Position numbers and translations under genes: made by a program | In this document: positions 33,846 through 38,334 of the stretch, piece after piece | How positions within the stretch are numbered: the stretch's first letter is position 1 | Layout: the number at the start of each line of letters is the position of its first letter | Notes under the pieces: generated by a model | The model's input: only the letters and a program-made list of their open reading frames with translations | What the model was told of the DNA's origin: nothing | The model's database searches: none | NCBI GenBank assembly: GCA_947491825.1 | Contig: CANLLM010000010.1 | Coordinates: 1 to 38,334, forward strand | Direction of reading: 5' to 3' | DNA: 38,334 nucleotides | From: Bacteroidota bacterium | GTDB taxonomy: Bacteria; Bacteroidota; Bacteroidia; UKL13-3

Positions 33846-34973
33846 ATGCTAAGTTTCTGGGAATTAAATTCACTTGTTAACTATCAATACATTATTGTGG
33901 GTGCCGGTATTACCGGTTTAAGTACAGCTTGTGCAATAAAAGAAAAAAATCCAAAAGCCTCTGTACTTGTTATTGAAAAAGGAATATTACCTACAGGTGC
34001 AAGTACGAAAAATGCTGGATTTGCATGCATTGGTTCTTATACTGAAAATTGGGCCGACTATGAACGACTGGGTGAAGATAAATTTTTGCAATTAATTGAA
34101 GACAGATGGACTGGCTTATACCTCCTAAGAAAGCGATTGGGTGATGAGCATATCGAATATATAAACCATGGTGGTTTTGAATTAATGATGAATGAAAATG
34201 GAGCTGAGGGAGATAAAGTGACCAAACTTAACGAACTGCTAACACCACTATTTAAAAAACAAGTATTTTACATTGTGCCCCAATTCATCAATCAGTTTGG
34301 ATTTAATGCGGATATAGTAAGCGATATGGTTTTTAACCCATTTGAAGGGCAAATTGACACAGGGAAAATGATGAACACCCTTTTAAATTACGCAGGAATT
34401 TTGCAAGTAAGGGTGATTACAGGTGCTGATGTAAAACACATTGAAGATACTCCAACCGGGGCTAAGGTATACTGCGAAAACAATGGCCAGCAAATAACTT
34501 TTCATGCAGAACAAGTGGCTATTTGTACCAATGCATTTACTAAACATTTTTTACCTGATGAAGAAATAATTCCAGGACGTGGTCAGGTTTTGTGCACAGC
34601 ACCTATTGACGACTTAAAGTTTACGGGTACTTTTCATTTTAATGAAGGTTATTACTACTTTAGAAACTATGGGAAAAGGGTGATTTTTGGTGGTGGCAGA
34701 AATATTGATTTTGAAACTGAAACAACTACGCAACTTGAGATAAACCAACGCATACAAAATCAATTGAACTATTTTTTAGACGAGATGATATTACCCAACA
34801 CGCCTTATACCATAGCGCAACAATGGAGCGGTATTATGGCCTTTAACGAACAAAAAACACCCCTGGTAAAACGCGTTAATCAACACGTGGTAGTGGGTGC
34901 AAGATTAAACGGAATGGGTGTGGCTCTTGCAAGTAAAATAGCCGATACGTTAGCAAATTTAATGACAAAATAA
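33846..34973 (+). CDS. FAD-dependent oxidoreductase (DAO family)
   Basis: 375 residues. Starts MLSFWELNSLVNYQYIIVGAGITGLS: GxGxxG at 19-24 binds the FAD ADP part; then ASTKNAGFACIG (52-63) is the glycine oxidase-like flavin loop, and IPGRGQVLCT and VVVGARLNGMG close the FAD site. This is the group of D-amino acid or glycine oxidase-like proteins common in Bacteroidota; substrate is not known. Cytoplasmic; no signal peptide. The next gene starts 10 nt after the stop. Confidence 0.85.
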   Translation: MLSFWELNSLVNYQYIIVGAGITGLSTACAIKEKNPKASVLVIEKGILPTGASTKNAGFACIGSYTENWADYERLGEDKFLQLIEDRWTGLYLLRKRLGDEHIEYINHGGFELMMNENGAEGDKVTKLNELLTPLFKKQVFYIVPQFINQFGFNADIVSDMVFNPFEGQIDTGKMMNTLLNYAGILQVRVITGADVKHIEDTPTGAKVYCENNGQQITFHAEQVAICTNAFTKHFLPDEEIIPGRGQVLCTAPIDDLKFTGTFHFNEGYYYFRNYGKRVIFGGGRNIDFETETTTQLEINQRIQNQLNYFLDEMILPNTPYTIAQQWSGIMAFNEQKTPLVKRVNQHVVVGARLNGMGVALASKIADTLANLMTK

Positions 34974-34983
34974 CAACCTAATT

Positions 34984-35490
34984 ATGGCAAACAAATTAAC
35001 CCTATTATTAGCTCTGCAATTTATATTTGGCCTATCACTAATAGCACAAACCGTTGTATACAAAGCCGAATTAGAATTACATCCCGATGAAAAAAACCAA
35101 AGTGGATGTGTACTCTCTATTCATGACATACACCAAAATTTCGACATGAATAACAACATAAAATGGGAGTTTAACATACAAGAATTTACACCAACAGTTG
35201 AGGCATTGCAATACCTTGCCACAGTTATTAAAAAAGAATGGTCGGTAACATTTTTACACAAACAATCCAACGAGAAATTACAAGCCCAAAGTTTACCTAA
35301 AGAAGAGTCTATAATTAATGCGGAATGTGTATTTAATGGAATTATTATGCCCATCGATATTAATATACGTAAGCGAAAAGTCGCTCATGAATCTATTTAT
35401 AATGAACTTTCATTTTCATTAACAGGACATCAGGTTGGTGCAAATTCTGATGATGTTTTTATGTTTATAATGAAGCTAACTCCTCAATAA
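34984..35490 (+). CDS. secreted protein of unknown function
   Basis: 168 residues with a signal peptide (MANKLTLLLALQFIFGLSLIAQ, cleavage around 21-22), then a beta-rich region: VVYKAELELHPDE, IKWEFNIQEFTPT, ECVFNGIIMPIDINIRKRK, NELSFSLTGHQVG. Alternating polar and hydrophobic strands suggest a small beta-sandwich or barrel; it recalls periplasmic YceI-like lipid-binding proteins but without clear motifs. I do not recognise a family. It begins 10 nt after the FAD oxidoreductase gene, so probably co-transcribed. Confidence 0.55.
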   Translation: MANKLTLLLALQFIFGLSLIAQTVVYKAELELHPDEKNQSGCVLSIHDIHQNFDMNNNIKWEFNIQEFTPTVEALQYLATVIKKEWSVTFLHKQSNEKLQAQSLPKEESIINAECVFNGIIMPIDINIRKRKVAHESIYNELSFSLTGHQVGANSDDVFMFIMKLTPQ

Positions 35491-35511
35491 ATATTAAAAA
35501 TTTTATTTAAT

Positions 35512-35548
35512 AAAAAAGCCATCGAGTAATATATCCGATGGCTTTTTT
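35512..35548. terminator. bidirectional intrinsic terminator
   Basis: AAAAAAGCCATCG (35512-35524) pairs with CGATGGCTTTTTT (35536-35548) around an 11-nt loop. It lies between the convergent secreted-protein and permease genes. Confidence 0.88.
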
Positions 35549-35567
35549 CATATCATTATATCAAGAA

Positions 35568-37151
35568 TTATTTAGCTTGGTTATCCTTGTGTAATTTGCT
35601 ATGTCGTTTACCGTAACCAAAGTAAACCAACAAACCAAAAATCATCCATATTACAGCAACCTTAAGTGTTTGGAAATCCAATGCCACTATCATTCCAGCA
35701 CAAACCAAAATACCTAAAATAGGAATTAGTGGGACTAATGGTGTTTTAAACGGACGTTCAATTTCAGGTGATTTGACACGCATTATCCAAACACCTGCGC
35801 TTACCAGAACAAACGCAAATAGCGTTCCGAAACTGGTTAAATCTCCTGCTACACTACCAGGTACAAAAGCTGCAAATAGTCCAACAAAAACAAATAAGAT
35901 AATATTAGCCTTATAAGGCGTTTTAAATTTAGGATGCAACTCACTAAATGCCTTAGGCATTAACCCATCATTGCTCATGCTAAAAAACACACGACTTTGA
36001 CCCATTAACATCACCAATATAACCGAACTAAAACCAGCTAAAATAGCCACTGTTACACTGGTACCCAACCACTCGTAACCTACCATATAATTTTTAATGG
36101 TGTAAGCTACAGATGCCTCTTTTCCGCTTGTTTTAAACTCATGCCAATTGGTAACACCCGTTAACACATGGCCAAACAAAATATATAAAATGGTGCAAAT
36201 TACCAATGAGCCTAATATACCAATTGGCATATCACGTTTCGGATTTTTAGCTTCTTGAGCTGCTGTACTAACGGCATCAAAACCAATAAAGGCAAAAAAC
36301 ACAATAGCAGCACCACCAACTACACCACCCCAACCCCACTTAAAGAAACCTTCGTGGCCAGGTGTACCTTCAGGAATAAGATAAGGTATGTGATTTTCGG
36401 GCTTAATGAATTGCCAACCTATTGCTATAAACAATAATACTATAGCTACCTTTATAAATACGATAATGGCGTTGAACATGGCACTTTCCTGTGTACCTTT
36501 TATCAATACCAAGGTAATTAAAAATAGAATAGCCAAAGCAGGTAGGTTTACATAACCATTAGTTATTGATACTAATCCAACTAGATTTTGGGGTAACATG
36601 GCAAACTGCTCATCACTTAAAATTAACGCGCCATTTTTAATCATGGATGCTAGCTCTGGTTTAGAAGCTACAATTTGAGCAACGTTATTGGAAGCTACTT
36701 GATGTAAACTCTCGAAAGGGCTGTGACACCATTCGTATGGAATTGCCCCTCCAAGCAAGTTGTTTAAGTACTCACTCCAAGCAATACTAACAGTGGCTGC
36801 ACCTAATGCATATTCCATCATTAAGGCCCAACCGATTATCCACGCTACCAATTCGCCCATCGTTACATAACTATATGCGTATGCGCTTCCGGCAATCGGA
36901 ATCATGGCAGCAAACTCAGCATAACAAATGCCAGCAAACGCACAACCAATTGCGGCAACAATAAAAGATAAGGTTACTGCAGGACCAGATGCTTCGGCAG
37001 CAGCAGCAGCTGTTCGTACAAATAATCCTGCACCAATAATTGCCCCAACACCTAAAGCAATTAAATTACCTGCACCTAGTGTGCGTTTCAATTGGTGCCC
37101 TTCGGACTCCTTCATTAAAAGGTCAATATTTTTTCGAGAAAATGATCCCAT
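35568..37151 (-). CDS. APC-family amino acid permease
   Basis: 527 residues with 12 or more membrane helices. The N-terminal LKRTLGAGNLIALGVGAIIGAGLFV is the APC helix 1 substrate-binding motif, and GSAYAYSYVTMGELVAWIIGWALMMEYALGA helix 3 region follows; loop KNPKRDMPIGI is also conserved. This is the cationic amino acid transporter-like (CAT) branch; substrate is not certain. Upstream lies a small perfect inverted repeat (37194-37212). Convergent with the secreted-protein gene. Confidence 0.9.
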   Translation of the reverse strand: MGSFSRKNIDLLMKESEGHQLKRTLGAGNLIALGVGAIIGAGLFVRTAAAAAEASGPAVTLSFIVAAIGCAFAGICYAEFAAMIPIAGSAYAYSYVTMGELVAWIIGWALMMEYALGAATVSIAWSEYLNNLLGGAIPYEWCHSPFESLHQVASNNVAQIVASKPELASMIKNGALILSDEQFAMLPQNLVGLVSITNGYVNLPALAILFLITLVLIKGTQESAMFNAIIVFIKVAIVLLFIAIGWQFIKPENHIPYLIPEGTPGHEGFFKWGWGGVVGGAAIVFFAFIGFDAVSTAAQEAKNPKRDMPIGILGSLVICTILYILFGHVLTGVTNWHEFKTSGKEASVAYTIKNYMVGYEWLGTSVTVAILAGFSSVILVMLMGQSRVFFSMSNDGLMPKAFSELHPKFKTPYKANIILFVFVGLFAAFVPGSVAGDLTSFGTLFAFVLVSAGVWIMRVKSPEIERPFKTPLVPLIPILGILVCAGMIVALDFQTLKVAVIWMIFGLLVYFGYGKRHSKLHKDNQAK

Positions 37152-37193
37152 ACTGTAATTATTTACTTATTAAGAGATGGCTAATATAGCTAT

Positions 37194-37212
37194 GTTTTGC
37201 TCATTGCAAAAC
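37194..37212 (-). promoter_or_regulatory. perfect inverted repeat upstream of the permease
   Basis: GTTTTGC (37194-37200) and GCAAAAC (37206-37212) around TCATT, 43 nt upstream of the permease start and 56 nt past the holA stop. It could be an operator or a weak terminator of holA. Confidence 0.35.
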
Positions 37213-37267
37213 ACAATTTATACCTAGTGACGGTAAAACAGAAATGTTCGATTTTTGGAGCAGGTGT

Positions 37268-38275
37268 TTAAAGAATCCGGAGTAAAACCTCCTTCAATAA
37301 TTCATCATGAGAAGCGGATCCATTGTTTATCCCTTTACTCTTCAAGTCGAACTCATGAATAATTCTAATACAACGCTCCAGTTCATCTGAACTGTACCTA
37401 CTCGCTGCATTCATATAATCTTTTGCTTGGTAATAGTTTAAGCCAAATTTACGTTGCAATTGCGCTTGATCTTTAATGTTACTTTGCTTCACCATATAAG
37501 TTTTACTAAAGAAACTGTTCATGTTAATTAACGCTGCAATGATGCTAAAATCTTTGTTTTTACCCATGTGATGAGCAATGTGCATGGCTCTACCGCTGTT
37601 TTTTAGCGCCACTGCTCCCATCAATTCAAAAATATTAAACTCTTTACTTATCCCAATTTTTAACTCAACATCAGTATCCGTAATCTGGGTATCGCCATCC
37701 TTATTAATCATTAATTTTTCTAACTCGTTGGCAATTTTTCCTAAATCGCTGCCTAAGCTATCTGCAATTAAACCCGAACTTCGCAAACTGATGCTAAACC
37801 CTTTCAATTTTAAATAGCGCTCTATCCAAGCGGGTAATTCATTATCATATAGTTTTTTAGATTCGAAAACCACATGTTTACTTAGTGTTTTATATACACG
37901 TGTGCGTTTATCTAGCTTATCTTTTTTATAGCAAATAATCAAAATGGTGCTTGGCACAGGCTTTTCAAAATAAGATTCAAAATCTTCTAAACTTTTTAAG
38001 TTTTGTGCTTCTTTAACAATAATAACCTGGTAATCGGCCATCATTGGAAAACGTTTTGCATGATTAATGATGGTTGCAACGTCACTATCTTTGCCGTATA
38101 ACACCACTTGATTAAACCCTTTCTCCCCTTCGTTTAAAATGTTTTGCTCTGCATAATGGCTCAACTCATCAATATAATAGTGTTCTGCACCAAACAAAAA
38201 ATACACAGGTGCAAATTTTCTTGCTTTAAGTCCTAATAGTATTTTATTAAAATCTGAGCTATTTTCGGCAGCCAT
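37268..38275 (-). CDS. holA: DNA polymerase III delta subunit
   Basis: 335 residues. N-terminal clamp-interacting domain (FAPVYFLFGAEHYYIDE, FPMMADYQVIIVKEAQNL), a central AAA-like region (STILIICYKKDKLDKRTRVYKTLSK), and a C-terminal collar domain with LGSDLGKIANELEKLMI. This is the order and length of bacterial delta, the clamp-loader subunit that opens the beta ring. The next gene downstream (37151, minus) is the permease, separated by 116 bp. Bases 38276-38334 beyond its start hold only a short AT-rich piece. Confidence 0.93.
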   Translation of the reverse strand: MAAENSSDFNKILLGLKARKFAPVYFLFGAEHYYIDELSHYAEQNILNEGEKGFNQVVLYGKDSDVATIINHAKRFPMMADYQVIIVKEAQNLKSLEDFESYFEKPVPSTILIICYKKDKLDKRTRVYKTLSKHVVFESKKLYDNELPAWIERYLKLKGFSISLRSSGLIADSLGSDLGKIANELEKLMINKDGDTQITDTDVELKIGISKEFNIFELMGAVALKNSGRAMHIAHHMGKNKDFSIIAALINMNSFFSKTYMVKQSNIKDQAQLQRKFGLNYYQAKDYMNAASRYSSDELERCIRIIHEFDLKSKGINNGSASHDELLKEVLLRIL

Positions 38276-38334
38276 TTACTTAGTTTTGAATTATTAATGC
38301 AGCTAAACTTTCCTACATACAATTTTAAGGTTAA

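Overview
The window is about 38 kb of an AT-rich Bacteroidota chromosome. The phylum call rests on several independent signs: a fused MurF-alanine racemase gene, two secreted proteins with type IX secretion (T9SS) C-terminal sorting domains, a PorV/PorQ-family outer-membrane protein, a Lys/Ala/Pro histone H1-like protein, DUF4920 and CxxCH lipoproteins, LytTR response regulators, and repeated TAnnTTTG promoter elements with few Shine-Dalgarno sites. The order or genus cannot be read from the sequence. Gene content is mostly housekeeping. No phage, transposase, CRISPR array or rRNA was seen.

Layout. 1-5 kb: the 3' end of a DNA alkylation repair gene, a 620-bp gene-free stretch with repeats, then murF-alr and an overlapping MFS transporter on the minus strand. 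4.9-10.4 kb: recX, an Nfu-type Fe-S carrier, two T9SS cargo proteins in divergent orientation, tRNA-Cys(GCA), and a two-gene lipoprotein unit (DUF4920 plus a C-terminal-haem cytochrome c). 10.5-14.8 kb: pdhB, a decayed sensor histidine kinase, and two paralogous LytTR response regulators on either side of an RlmI-type methyltransferase. 15-18.6 kb: lysS and rlmN in divergent orientation, then a tandem universal stress protein. 18.7-22.3 kb: a minus-strand envelope gene row (small lipoprotein, ACP-phosphodiesterase-like protein, PorV2-like protein, beta-barrel, NUDIX), preceded by the histone-like gene. 22.3-27.2 kb: a 635-bp AT-rich gap, then cinA, an RhlE-type helicase and an E2 acyltransferase. 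27.2-38.3 kb: pckA, a nucleoside phosphorylase, a second universal stress protein, a DUF1003 protein, ettA, an FAD oxidoreductase with a secreted protein of unknown function, an APC permease and holA.

How the genes relate. The genes cover cell-wall precursor synthesis (murF-alr), translation and RNA work (lysS, rlmN, ettA, RhlE, RlmI-like, tRNA-Cys), central carbon metabolism (pdhB, E2, pckA) and protein export through the T9SS (cargo proteins and a PorV-like protein). Most transcription units end in clear intrinsic terminators, many shared by convergent genes.

The most notable non-routine items are the histidine kinase pseudogene at 11620-12280, which can be read only by joining several minus-strand frames; the perfect 30-bp higher-order repeats inside the histone-like gene; the AT-rich region upstream of it with DnaA-box-like 9-mers; and the PorV2-like envelope operon. 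No clearly new multi-gene system was found.
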